This document shows, piece after piece, positions 1-11,543 of a stretch of DNA of 64,000 nt; within the stretch, counting starts at the first letter, position 1, and every line of letters starts with the position of its first letter. The notes below the pieces were generated by a model. The model did not search any database and had not been told where the DNA came from. It saw only the letters and a program-made list of their open reading frames with translations. Source of the stretch: Clostridium sp. D33t1_170424_F3 (GTDB lineage Bacteria > Bacillota > Clostridia > Oscillospirales > Acutalibacteraceae); contig NZ_JADPEG010000018.1 of assembly GCF_015667585.1 (NCBI RefSeq), positions 1 to 64,000 of the forward strand, given 5' to 3'. Made by a program: the position numbers and the translations under genes.

Positions 1-112
1 TCTTGGAACAGCGGCCCCTTTTACATATGGGAAGGATTTTTAAATAGTTACCGTACATAGGCCTGCGGCCGGCTCGCGTCTGCGGCAAGGCCCATTGCGG
101 GCGTTCATTTCA

Positions 113-3958
<3,846 letters not shown>

Positions 3959-4090
3959 TCACATACCTTTTAAAAATCCTTCGTTTTACAAGTCTGCGAT
4001 GGGCTGTAAAAACGATCCTCCTTCCCTGCCGCTTGCAGACGATTTGCCATAGATTGGATAATCCAAATAAATGAAAAAGTGGACTATTAT

Positions 4091-4105
4091 GTTAATCTAA
4101 TTAAC
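4091..4105. promoter_or_regulatory. Operator-like palindrome upstream of the GH63 gene
   Basis: GTTAATctaATTAAC is a perfect 6-bp inverted repeat with a 3-nt centre, about 150 bp upstream of the GH63 start in the 275-bp gap between two genes on the minus strand. Position and symmetry suggest a regulator site, possibly for carbohydrate control. No cognate regulator lies nearby. Confidence 0.35.
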
Positions 4106-4218
4106 TCAACGCCTGTATTCTAACAGTTTCGATTTCCGATGTAAAGAGGTTTTATAAAAGTTCACAAAGATTGGATATGTTGCCAGAAGGAATGATTCTG
4201 TATTGTGAAAAATGCGCT

Positions 4219-5394
4219 TCAGTATAATACCACAGTACCGGATTTCACCTCGCAAGCGCACTCAAAACTGAGTTGTTTTTGGGTGAAACAGTCATAAATA
4301 GAATAAAATGTAAAGGAATCCATATCGTCCGCAAGAATGTATTTTGCGATGATAAAGCGGTCCTCCACGCAGGTGATAAAATCGCCAAGCTCCTTGCTGT
4401 ACTGTACCTGCAGGCCGGAGTTGAGCACGCCGTCCGCCTCGATGCAATCGCCGCAGTCGGAGATTTTGTAGGCGCGCCCGTCCTCTGTGTCAATGCAGAA
4501 AAAGGCGTCCGGCTCGTCCTCTTCCAGGTTGAGCTGCGCGACGATACGCCGCTTGCCGGTGCGCTTGCTGACGGCGCAAAGGCGCTGGTCATTGGAGGGG
4601 AAGTGTTTGACGCGGAAATAGAGGTCTTCGTCATTCATGCCGGCATAGCGCACCAGGCCGCTGGTGCCGGCGCTCAGGATCAGCTCCATCGGCGCGCGGG
4701 CTTCCCCTGCCTTGATGGAGACGACAAAATCGAACAGCGGGCAGAGCCAGACGTTGTCGTTGACGTGTTCGCCCAGCCAGCGCATATTCCGGTAGCATTT
4801 GTACTTTTCGCGTTCGTCGCCGTGCGGCTGGAGGACCAGCAGCTGACGTTCGCCGTCCAGATCGTAGGAGATCAGCTCGCAGGCGGAGGCGGCGCAGATG
4901 CGCGGGTCCCGTATGTAATAGTAGGCTTCTTCATCCAGGTCGAACAGGAGCGCCACGCGCTGATAGCCGGTCAGTTGGCGGTAGGCCGCAAACAGCTCCG
5001 TGTGCGCGTCGTCCTCCGTGGTGTAAATGACCACGCGGCCTTCGTCCAGCGCGGCGCACTCGGAAAAGCTGCCCACCAGGCTCAGCACGACGCAGCTCGT
5101 CTCCTCGCCGGTGAGCTTGTCGATGCGCAGGATTTCAATTTTTCCGCCGCCGTCTTCCAACACGACAATGATTTCATTCGGAAAGCTGAAGTAATGCTGC
5201 GTCAGGGACGGCTTGTCCAATATATAGTTGGCCAGGATGCGTTCGCGCCGGGTTACCCGGTTGTATTCCAGCAGGAACAGGCTGTTGTGGCCTTCTTCAG
5301 TTTTTTCTTCGGCGTAATAAATCAGATGGTCGCTGATCTCAATCAGCTGGTCATTGCAGCTTGCAAAGACGTTGCGCAAATCCACAACTTTCAT
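4219..5394 (-). CDS. Conserved hypothetical beta-propeller-like cytoplasmic protein
   Basis: I do not recognise a named family. The start is ATG at 5394 because GGAGGTGG lies just upstream; the reading frame continues open into the repeat array only because each repeat is 30 codons long. The 391-aa product has no signal peptide or membrane segment. It is rich in short beta strands with recurring aromatic/Asp blade-like phrases (FLLEYN, IEILRIDKLTGE, LCAVSKRTGKRR, FTFYSIYDC), suggesting a six- or seven-bladed propeller as in DUF5050-like proteins of gut Firmicutes. It lies alone downstream of six tandem hairpin repeats that may form its 5' untranslated leader. Confidence 0.6.
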   Translation of the reverse strand: MKVVDLRNVFASCNDQLIEISDHLIYYAEEKTEEGHNSLFLLEYNRVTRRERILANYILDKPSLTQHYFSFPNEIIVVLEDGGGKIEILRIDKLTGEETSCVVLSLVGSFSECAALDEGRVVIYTTEDDAHTELFAAYRQLTGYQRVALLFDLDEEAYYYIRDPRICAASACELISYDLDGERQLLVLQPHGDEREKYKCYRNMRWLGEHVNDNVWLCPLFDFVVSIKAGEARAPMELILSAGTSGLVRYAGMNDEDLYFRVKHFPSNDQRLCAVSKRTGKRRIVAQLNLEEDEPDAFFCIDTEDGRAYKISDCGDCIEADGVLNSGLQVQYSKELGDFITCVEDRFIIAKYILADDMDSFTFYSIYDCFTQKQLSFECACEVKSGTVVLY

Positions 5395-5422
5395 GCTTCC
5401 ACCTCCTGGAAATGATAGGATC

Positions 5423-5975
5423 ATTATTCCATAAAAGAGGCGCAGCCTCCAACACAACGGAACAATGTTCTCCCAGCCGTCGAAAGCTTGCTTCCGGTTA
5501 CGGCGTGAGGTAATTATTCCATAAAGAGGCGCAGCCTCCAACACAACGGAACAATGTTCTCCCAGCCGTCGGAAGCTCTGCTTCCGCTAACGGCGTGAGG
5601 TAATTATTCCATAAAGAGGCGCAGCCTCCAACACAACGGAACAATGTTCTCCCAGCCGTCGGAAGCTCTGCTTCCGCTAACGGCGTGAGGTAATTATTCC
5701 ATAAAGAGGCGCAGCCTCCAACACAACGGAACAATGTTCTCCCAGCCGTCGGAAGCTCTGCTTCCGCTAACGGCGTGAGGTTATTATTCCATAAAAGAGG
5801 CGCAGCCTCCATCACAACGGAACAATGTTCTCCCAGCCGTCGGAAGCTCTGCTTCCGCTAACGGCGTGAGGTTATTATTCCATAAAAGAGGCGCAGCCTC
5901 CATCACAACGGAACAATGTTCTCCCAGCCGTCGGAAGCTCTGCTTCCGCTAACGGCGTGAGGTTATTATACCATA
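5423..5975. repeat. Six tandem 90-91-bp repeats with nested palindromes
   Basis: Six near-identical units begin at 5423, 5513, 5603, 5693, 5783 and 5874, each starting ATTATTCCATAAA. A partial seventh start is at 5965-5975. Copies 1-4 are 90 bp and 5-6 are 91 bp. The copy nearest the gene is the most diverged. Each unit contains three palindromes: GAGGC-gca-GCCTC, GAACA-a-TGTTC and GGAAGC-tct-GCTTCC, the last nested inside a GCCGT/ACGGC stem. The array fills the space between thiT (upstream) and the propeller-like gene (downstream), both on the minus strand. The 90-bp period keeps a spurious reading frame open. Confidence 0.95.
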
Positions 5976-6068
5976 GAGAAAAGTAGAATGAAACAAAAAG
6001 AAGGGTGCGCCGCGGCATGCAAATAGCAGCAAACGGCGCGCCCTTCCGGCACTTTTGCGGGAATTCTG

Positions 6069-6644
6069 TCAATTGGAGGCGGGGCGGAGCTTCCTCCCGT
6101 CAAAGCGGTCCAGCACATGGATGAACACCACAGCCAGCACGGCGGTAATCACCATCTGCGGGAGCATGTAGGTTGCGTTGTAGGTAAGGGAATAGAACCA
6201 CACGGGCCAGCCCTCCGGGGTGTAGTCTTTCCAGACGGTGCAGCCGGATGTAAAACTGCACAGCAGGCGGATCAGAGAAACGATGCAGGTTCCCACCGCA
6301 ACGCTGACAGTGCGGTTTTTAAACGGCTTGCCAAAGAAGGAAGCCGCACCGAGCGCGGTGAACGCGATCACATAGTCAAGCAGGATGACAACGGCAAACG
6401 CACCGAAGGTTTTGGCCGGGGGCGCGTCGAACCGCAGGAGCATCTGCAAGAGACTGTGTGTAAAGGCGGCGCCGATTCCCCATTTGGGGCCGCGGTGGAA
6501 CGAAAGGAGTACAAGCGGAACGGACGCGCAGGTGACGGAGCCGCCCATGGGCATCTGCCACAGCTTGAACAGTTCCAGCACGGCGGAAAGAGCGATCATC
6601 AGCGCGCTTTCCACCAGGATGACGGTGGTGCTGTCTTTTTTCAT
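6069..6644 (-). CDS. thiT: Thiamine-specific ECF transporter S component
   Basis: S component (substrate-binding membrane subunit) of an energy-coupling-factor importer for thiamine; it would work with the shared EcfA/A'/T module, not encoded here. The 191-aa protein has about six hydrophobic segments and family phrases such as MGGSVTCASVPL, GPKWGI near residues 52-57 and LLDYVIAFTALG near 85-96. The start ATG at 6644 follows GGAGGG. The assignment is strongly supported by the TPP riboswitch and terminator directly upstream on the same strand. Single gene, length normal for the family. Confidence 0.92.
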   Translation of the reverse strand: MKKDSTTVILVESALMIALSAVLELFKLWQMPMGGSVTCASVPLVLLSFHRGPKWGIGAAFTHSLLQMLLRFDAPPAKTFGAFAVVILLDYVIAFTALGAASFFGKPFKNRTVSVAVGTCIVSLIRLLCSFTSGCTVWKDYTPEGWPVWFYSLTYNATYMLPQMVITAVLAVVFIHVLDRFDGRKLRPASN

Positions 6645-6721
6645 GTTTACCCTCCAATTGCGGCAAACGCCGCGTTCCGCCTGTTCCCGGCCGGCGGCGC
6701 CAAAGATATTGAATCCGGGTG

Positions 6722-6756
6722 CAAAAAAAACGCCCCGCGATATGCCGCGGGGCGTT
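6722..6756 (-). terminator. Riboswitch-controlled intrinsic terminator before thiT
   Basis: A perfect 10-bp stem (6730-6739 with 6746-6755, loop 6740-6745) is followed on the minus strand by eight T. It sits between the TPP aptamer and thiT, the usual place of the expression platform, so it should stop transcription when TPP is bound. Confidence 0.9.
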
Positions 6757-6767
6757 GTACGCTTGCT

Positions 6768-6860
6768 TGCTCCCTACGCTGGCATTATCCAGATCAGGTA
6801 AAAGGTTAAAAGGCGGTAAAGCGCCTTTCTCTCAGCCGGGCAAACCCCAGCACCCTTGCG
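6768..6860 (-). promoter_or_regulatory. TPP (thi-box) riboswitch aptamer
   Basis: Read on the minus strand, the segment contains the TPP aptamer signatures in order: GGGTGCTGGGGTTTGCCCGG, CTGAGA, a variable P3a hairpin, ACCTGATCTGGATAATGCC and AGCGTAGGGA. The conserved CUGAGA and ACCUGAUCUGGAUAAUGCCAGCG cores are intact. It lies about 120 nt upstream of thiT, with a terminator between, which fits transcriptional repression by thiamine pyrophosphate. Confidence 0.95.
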
Positions 6861-7036
6861 AACGCTTGCGCGTTCCGATTCAGTTCGTATCTATCATACC
6901 GCGCCGAAGGCAGTTTTGTCAATGTTTTGTCGAACTTAGCCGCGGAAAAAGGGGTGGACTTCACAGTCGAAACGTGATAAAATGAACATATCTTTCTTTG
7001 AACCTATGACAATACTATCAAATTGGAGGAAAATTT

Positions 7037-7528
7037 ATGAAACTGACAAAACTGGTAAAGAGCGTCGGCGTCCTGGCGCTGGCGGCCCTGATGATGCTGA
7101 CGATGGCTGCCTGCGGAGGCGGCAATAAAGAAGAAGAAAAGTGGGAACAGGATGTCACCGTAATCATGGAAGACATCACCACCTCTCAGACCGCGTTTAA
7201 TACAGCCCTGGCAAACATCCAGCCCGGCGATGAGGCTTCCCAGACCGCAATTCTGGACGCAATTGCAACGCTGGAAGACGACTTTGCAAGGCTCAAGGAG
7301 GTAGAAGCGCCGGAGAAGTACAAGGATGTGCAGGTGAAGTTCAACACCGCGGCCGATAAGGCGCTGGAAGGCACTGCGGCGTTCAGAGAAATGGCGAACA
7401 ACCTTGGCGACGGCGGCGACATGACCGTTGTCAGCGAGAAGCTTTCCGCCGGACAGACCGCGTACGAGGCGTTCCTCACCCTCTGGCAGGAGGCGCTGGA
7501 CGACCTGACCGCGCTGGTCACGGCGTAA
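7037..7528 (+). CDS. Small helical lipoprotein of unknown function
   Basis: A 163-aa predicted lipoprotein. The n-region is MKLTKLVKS, followed by a hydrophobic stretch and the lipobox TMAAC with lipid Cys at residue 26. The mature part starts GGGNKEEEK and is mainly amphipathic helix with regular Ala/Leu spacing and no Cys or enzyme motif, like DUF-type helical lipoproteins of gut Firmicutes. The start is backed by TTGGAGGAAAA. It is monocistronic: a strong terminator follows 17 nt after the stop. No function is proposed. Confidence 0.8.
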   Translation: MKLTKLVKSVGVLALAALMMLTMAACGGGNKEEEKWEQDVTVIMEDITTSQTAFNTALANIQPGDEASQTAILDAIATLEDDFARLKEVEAPEKYKDVQVKFNTAADKALEGTAAFREMANNLGDGGDMTVVSEKLSAGQTAYEAFLTLWQEALDDLTALVTA

Positions 7529-7544
7529 ACAACACAATAAAATG

Positions 7545-7576
7545 AAAAGCTCCCCGAATCTTCGGGGAGCTTTTTT
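7545..7576 (+). terminator. Intrinsic terminator after the lipoprotein gene
   Basis: AAAAGCTCCCCGAA and TTCGGGGAGCTTTT form a perfect stem with a 2-nt centre, followed by a run of T. It also lies downstream of the convergent gene that ends at 7611 on the other strand. Confidence 0.9.
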
Positions 7577-7610
7577 TGCGTATAAGCAGCCTCTCCACAA
7601 GCTGCGACCG

Positions 7611-8195
7611 TCAGGAAACGTGAAAATCCTCAAACGGAATCTCATTGTAGGGGTTGGGGACCAGATTCTGCCGCGGCGGGGAACCGTAATCCATGCCGGG
7701 CGGCAGCGGCTCCAGGGGGATTGGTTCACCGGGTTCCAGGATTAAGGCGACCGGCTCCGGTTTCTTCTGCAGATTGATATGGTGGGTGGGCGTGAGCGGC
7801 GGCTCCGCCTGCGCTTGTGCCTCAAGTTTCTGCAACAGCCTTTGTATGGATTCGTAGGAATCGGTAAAGTCGCGGCGGTCCGGCACTGCGTCTGTTTCGG
7901 ATTCCGCCGGAGGGGAAATGTGGTAGAAGGCCGCCGGCTTCGGCTGCCGGACAGGCGGCCTCGCCATGTCGGTATAAGAACCCGGCAGGATGGCAAATGC
8001 CGGGGAAATCTTCGTTTCGTCTGGGGAAGGTTCGGAATCGTTCTCCTCTGTAGAACCGGGAGACGCTACATAGAGCATCCCGCCGTCGGTTTGCTCCGGT
8101 TCGTTGTCGTCAAGCACGACGTAATCTTCCATAAAACCTTTGATGAATAACTTTCCAAGAAGGTAAACGATAGCAACAATAACAAGCATTTCCAT
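7611..8195 (-). CDS. Single-pass membrane protein with Pro-rich tail, unknown function
   Basis: A 194-aa protein with one N-terminal membrane segment (about residues 3-20, EMLVIVAIVYLLGKLFIKGF) and no cleavage site, so it is probably a membrane anchor. The rest is hydrophilic, acidic and rich in Pro/Glu with low complexity, likely unstructured. The start ATG at 8195 has GAGGT upstream. There is no recognisable family. It converges on the lipoprotein gene and is probably monocistronic. Confidence 0.65.
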   Translation of the reverse strand: MEMLVIVAIVYLLGKLFIKGFMEDYVVLDDNEPEQTDGGMLYVASPGSTEENDSEPSPDETKISPAFAILPGSYTDMARPPVRQPKPAAFYHISPPAESETDAVPDRRDFTDSYESIQRLLQKLEAQAQAEPPLTPTHHINLQKKPEPVALILEPGEPIPLEPLPPGMDYGSPPRQNLVPNPYNEIPFEDFHVS

Positions 8196-8575
8196 TGTGC
8201 AACCTCATTTCTCACACCGTAAAAACGGTCCAAGGGCATACACGACTCGTACAATTGCGTTTAAGGGGATTGGGACCATGGACATTGGAAGAAAAAATGA
8301 CGGCACAGCTTTTTCATTGCGCAGCCTCTTTCCTGTCATACAAAACGGTCCGGGAACATCCAGTTCATCCATGCAGAGCAAGGGATAAATGTTCAGGAAT
8401 TGAAAAATACTCACCGATCCGGAACAGCTGTTTATTCGGTATTGCATTCATTATATACGCTTGTTATATTTTTGTCAAATTTTGGTGAAGAAAGGACACC
8501 TCAATTTTGGATGTCCCTTTTTGGGAGGAAGAATGAGCGCGATTGCGCGGCGTTCCTATATGTTTCTTGTGTCGA
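8196..8575. other. 380-bp intergenic region, mostly featureless
   Basis: No convincing gene. It should carry the promoter of the 8195 membrane-protein gene. A hairpin (GGACACC/GGATGTCC with one bulge, about 8494-8514) followed by five T on the plus strand looks like a terminator, but no plus-strand gene feeds it. It could serve the SLOG gene from the other side only weakly. Confidence 0.4.
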
Positions 8576-9063
8576 TCAGGTTGACGGGAATCCCCTTGCT
8601 TGCGCGTAATGTAGCGTAGCTGTGGAACCGCTGCGGATTCTTGGATTGCATACCGCCAACAGGGAGTCTGTGTGATCGACCAGAAAACGGTTGCGTTCCA
8701 TCATACAGCGGTCCGTGTACTGTTCATGCAGGCAGATCAGGCGATTTGCACGGCAAAGAATAGAAAAGTAGCGTTTTTTGGCTTCGTCGGTCCAGCGTTC
8801 TTCCTGATTCGCGCACGGTAGAACGCAGACAAGACGAAGCGAAGTATAGGTTTGCCGCAGTTCCAGCACGATTTCCGCGCCCCAGGTATCCCCCCCTGTG
8901 CCATGCCGGAGAGGAAGAGGGTAGTGCCCGCATAGGCAATGTTGATGATCTCTGACAGCATCCGTTTTTTCAAACGGATGAAATCCGGGTGGGATTCGTC
9001 GTATTGAAAGGGAAAACGGTCCGGGCGATGGCCGGTAAAGGCACAGGTAAGAATATGCGCCAT
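8576..9063 (-). pseudogene. Frameshifted SLOG/DUF1273 (YpsA-like) protein
   Basis: The first half (9063 to about 8890) encodes AFTGHRPDRFPFQYDESHP and FLSGMAQG, the nucleotide-binding signature of YpsA-like DUF1273 proteins in the SLOG Rossmann superfamily. The remainder of the domain continues in another frame (from about 8889 to 8576) with VLPCANQEERW, RNRFLVDHTDSLLAV and RSGSTATLHYA. The break is at a run of seven G (8890-8896). An eighth G would restore GMAQGGDTWGAEIVLELRQ, the expected family sequence. So one base is missing: a true pseudogene, a phase-variable tract, or a sequencing error. SLOG proteins bind nucleotides or nucleotide-derived ligands; YpsA affects cell division in Bacillus. 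Confidence 0.8.
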
Positions 9064-9187
9064 ATGATATGCCTACTTTCTTAGATATAATATAAGGACA
9101 CTATATCACATGGAGACGTATATTGCAATACCGGTATTTTTAAATGGATTATCGGGCATACATAATGAGAACAAAGGTTGTGATATT

Positions 9188-9481
9188 ATGTTTGCTGTTA
9201 GGTTAAAATGTCTGAGAAAGTCCCAAGGGTTGAATCAGGTAGAGCTTGCTAAAAAAATAGGTGTTAAAAAGCAAAGCATTAGCAATTGGGAAAATGATAA
9301 CATTTTACCTTCCATTGAAATGTTAGTTAGGATTGCAGATTATTTTCAGGTAAGCACGGATTATTTGTTGGGCAGAGAAACGTTGCAGTATCAGGATGGC
9401 ATCTATTTGGAAGTGACCGGTTTGAGGGCTGAACAGGTCAAGCATGTGGAAGATATTATAAATGATATTCGGAATGGTTAG
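9188..9481 (+). CDS. XRE-family HTH transcriptional regulator
   Basis: A 97-aa Cro/C1-type regulator. The HTH spans about residues 5-60 (LRKSQGLNQVELAKKIGVKK, SISNWENDNILPS), followed by the common YFQVSTDYLLG motif and a short C-terminal tail ending EDIINDIRNG. ATG 9188 is chosen because an upstream in-frame ATG would add 26 residues unrelated to the family. It is 15 bp upstream of a second HTH gene, so likely co-transcribed. Base composition is A+T-rich compared with flanking genes, consistent with acquired DNA. Confidence 0.85.
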   Translation: MFAVRLKCLRKSQGLNQVELAKKIGVKKQSISNWENDNILPSIEMLVRIADYFQVSTDYLLGRETLQYQDGIYLEVTGLRAEQVKHVEDIINDIRNG

Positions 9482-9496
9482 GAGTCAGTGTAAAAA

Positions 9497-9835
9497 ATGT
9501 CCCTATTAGAGATCACGGCAATCGTAGGAGAAAGGCTGAAAAATTACCGGGAACAAGCAGGGCTGAGCCAGGAAGAACTAGCAGAACTGGCTGGCTGTCA
9601 CCGAACATATATTGGTCAAATTGAAAATGCAAAGAAAAATCCCTCTATTGAGAATATAGGAAAGATTGCTCGCGCGCTGAATATTTCTTTGGAAACGCTG
9701 TTTGAAAATATTATCGAAGGGGACAATGAGGAAGAAATTGCTTCCGCTTGCTATAAACTTATTCAATCCCAGCCGTTGAAGGAGCAGGAAAAGCTGTACG
9801 ATATTTTAAAACAAATTGTAGACTATAAAAAATAG
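9497..9835 (+). CDS. XRE-family HTH regulator, paralogue A
   Basis: A 112-aa protein with a Cro/C1 HTH at about residues 12-68 (LKNYREQAGLSQEELAELAG, YIGQIENAKKNPSIENI, ALNISLETLF) and a conserved acidic tail ending QPLKEQEKLYDILKQIVDYK. It follows the preceding HTH gene by 15 bp. A second copy lies at 11087-11440: the last ~25 residues are almost identical in DNA as well as protein, while the HTH has diverged, indicating duplication followed by change in DNA-recognition specificity. Likely an autoregulator of the accessory patch. Confidence 0.88.
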   Translation: MSLLEITAIVGERLKNYREQAGLSQEELAELAGCHRTYIGQIENAKKNPSIENIGKIARALNISLETLFENIIEGDNEEEIASACYKLIQSQPLKEQEKLYDILKQIVDYKK

Positions 9836-9986
9836 TTATTTTTCCAGCTGGTCAAAACAGTCTAATCAGCCGCAAATACGCATGGTTACTGGGGTTATGA
9901 AAAACGGACTATGGGCTGAGTGGAAGAATGGTGCCCAAAGGAAAACGGTGTCTTGCAAGAACTGCTAAAGCAATATAAGACTTGAT

Positions 9987-10015
9987 TTGACAGATACACG
10001 CTGAAACATTAGAAT
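9987..10015 (+). promoter_or_regulatory. Sigma-A-type promoter of the deaminase-like gene
   Basis: TTGACA (9987-9992) and TAGAAT (10010-10015) are separated by 17 bp, about 65 bp upstream of the deaminase-like gene. The rest of the 9836-10088 gap shows no gene. Confidence 0.65.
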
Positions 10016-10091
10016 TGAAAAAACGTGGGGTGAATACACCTTTGGCGGAGAAGATGTACCAAAGATCATTTATACTATAGGAGGTATAGTG

Positions 10092-10529
10092 GTGGAGAAA
10101 AATTTGAAGATTGAAAATACAATGTATCAAAAGGCACTTGAATTAATTGTGACACGTTACCCTATCGGCTGGGGCGGTGCAGCAGTTATTCATACAACTA
10201 ACGATAATTATTTTACAAGTGTTGCGCTTGATACCGCGAATGGAAGCGCACAACTATGTATTGAAGTTGGAGCCATGTGCGAAGCACATAAATACAATGA
10301 GAAAGTAACTCATTGCTTATGTGTAGTGAGAGATGATGAAAAATCCCCTTTTAAAGTTCTTTCGCCTTGTGGTATCTGTCAAGAAAGATTGAGATATTGG
10401 GGTACTGATGTTTTGGTCGGTGTCACTACAAAAAATGAAAAATTACTATTTATAAAGCTATGCGAATTTCAACCTTATCATTGGACAAATGCCTATCCCG
10501 ATGAGGAATTAGAGCATTTTGCAGAGTAA
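10092..10529 (+). CDS. Cytidine-deaminase-superfamily protein (blasticidin-S-deaminase-like)
   Basis: About 145 aa. The zinc-dependent deaminase signature is present in order: LCIEVGAMCEAHK (C-x-E for zinc binding and proton shuttle) and SPCGICQERL (P-C-x-x-C). This is the cytidine/blasticidin-S deaminase arrangement. The length fits a single small domain. Two tandem GTG codons (10089, 10092) follow GGAGG; 10092 has better spacing. It is A+T-rich and sits alone between two copies of an HTH module. The substrate is uncertain: free cytidine, a nucleoside antibiotic, or a base in a defence reaction are all possible. Tyr/His/Trp-rich C-terminal residues (FQPYHWTNAYPDEEL) are typical of a subfamily I cannot name. 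Confidence 0.8.
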   Translation: MEKNLKIENTMYQKALELIVTRYPIGWGGAAVIHTTNDNYFTSVALDTANGSAQLCIEVGAMCEAHKYNEKVTHCLCVVRDDEKSPFKVLSPCGICQERLRYWGTDVLVGVTTKNEKLLFIKLCEFQPYHWTNAYPDEELEHFAE

Positions 10530-11086
10530 GATTATGAGCATAATCTTTGCTACGCCTTATTGGTATAAGGCGCACCATGCTATCTGGTTGTTTTCAATAG
10601 TGGCAAGCAGTGTTTGAGTGTACACACATCACTCAAACCGCTTGCTGGGGGAGCTTCCCCCAATCCCCTATTATGTCCCTGACGGGGCAGCTACGCTCCT
10701 TGCTGGAGCTATCAGAAGCAGGTGCCTTACATAGCCTTAGTGCCGATGATTAGGCCGCTCGGAATGGGGCGTATGAGCCTGTTTCAGAGGTCAGAAGATA
10801 CCCCCATAGAGTAAACTACACCACCACCCCTTAAATGTGCTTCAAACGTTCCGTGTGTACCAGCTGGAAAGAAAGTTTGTGGTGCCCCAAATGGCGCCCG
10901 ACTTGTTCAAATACTCGATAAGAAGATTTAAGGGCTTAACTGCAATTTATAAAGAAAGTCTGATTCTATGCGGGTTCGCGGGGTATGTTATAAAACGAGG
11001 CAAACGCTTTTAAGCTATATCTTTGGATTCAGGCAATAAAAAATCATAAACGATATTCGGAGTCAATAGGAGTTTGTGCAATTAAA
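10530..11086. other. 556-bp non-coding stretch with oriT-like palindromes
   Basis: No intact gene. It contains a perfect 8-bp hairpin (CGCCTTAT-tggt-ATAAGGCG, near 10553-10572) and a long imperfect hairpin near 10597-10637 (GTTTGAGTG with CACTCAAAC, extended by CAAGC/GCTTG). GGGGGA-gct-TCCCCC follows directly. Such closely spaced inverted repeats resemble transfer origins of small mobilisable elements (inference). At 11038-11065 the bases would encode ATCATAAACGATATTCGG..., the last codons IINDIRSQ plus stop of a lost copy of the 9188 HTH gene. Confidence 0.45.
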
Positions 11087-11440
11087 ATGTCTATGGAAAA
11101 TTGTAAATCAGAGGTAACAAGAATAGTCGGGGAAAGACTGAGAAACTACCGGGAACAGGCAGGACTGAGCCAGGAAGAATTGGCGGAGAAGGCGGATATT
11201 CATCCCGGTTATGTCGGAATGATAGAGCGCGCAGATAGGAACCCGACTGTTGAAACGGTTGAAAAGATTGCCCGGGCGTTGGACTTGCCGTTGGAAACGC
11301 TGTTTGAAAATATTGTGATCGGAAATGACGGGAAGAAAGTTGCCGCAGAGTGTTACCAATTGATTCAATCCCAGCCGTTGAAGGAGCAGGAAAAGCTGTA
11401 CGATATTTTAAAACAGATTGTAGACTATAAAAAGTTTTGA
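11087..11440 (+). CDS. XRE-family HTH regulator, paralogue B
   Basis: A 117-aa Cro/C1-type regulator, paralogue of the protein at 9497-9835. The HTH covers about residues 16-72 (LRNYREQAGLSQEELAEKAD, GYVGMIERADRNPTVETV). The tail YQLIQSQPLKEQEKLYDILK is almost identical to paralogue A, including at the DNA level. The recognition-helix region differs (IHPGYVGMIERAD versus CHRTYIGQIENAK), so DNA targets probably differ. A strong terminator follows. In this copy the upstream partner HTH gene survives only as its last codons. Confidence 0.88.
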   Translation: MSMENCKSEVTRIVGERLRNYREQAGLSQEELAEKADIHPGYVGMIERADRNPTVETVEKIARALDLPLETLFENIVIGNDGKKVAAECYQLIQSQPLKEQEKLYDILKQIVDYKKF

Positions 11441-11470
11441 CGTGTTCAGAGTGTAAGTAAATATCAAGAC

Positions 11471-11515
11471 AAAAAAGCCGTACAAACTGTATTTCTACAG
11501 CTTGTACGGCTTTTT
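11471..11515 (+). terminator. Intrinsic terminator, end of the accessory patch
   Basis: AAAAAGCCGTACAA pairs with TTGTACGGCTTTTT around an inner CTGT/ACAG stem, flanked by A and T runs. It can act in both directions, between the HTH gene and the convergent membrane-protein operon. Confidence 0.9.
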
Positions 11516-11543
11516 AAATGTTATCGATTCATACACGGCGATT

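Noticed and set aside
5453-5470. LexA-like box (GAAC...GTTC) in each 90-bp repeat
   Set aside because: The spacer is 3 nt (GAACAATGTTC) whereas the Firmicute SOS box needs GAAC-N4-GTTC, and no SOS gene follows.
5498-5815. Minus-strand ORF coding a 30-residue repeated peptide
   Set aside because: It exists only because the DNA repeat is 90 bp, a multiple of three; the last copies are 91 bp and break it. No ribosome site.
5423-5975. CRISPR array
   Set aside because: The units are directly adjacent with no unique spacers, and no cas genes are near.
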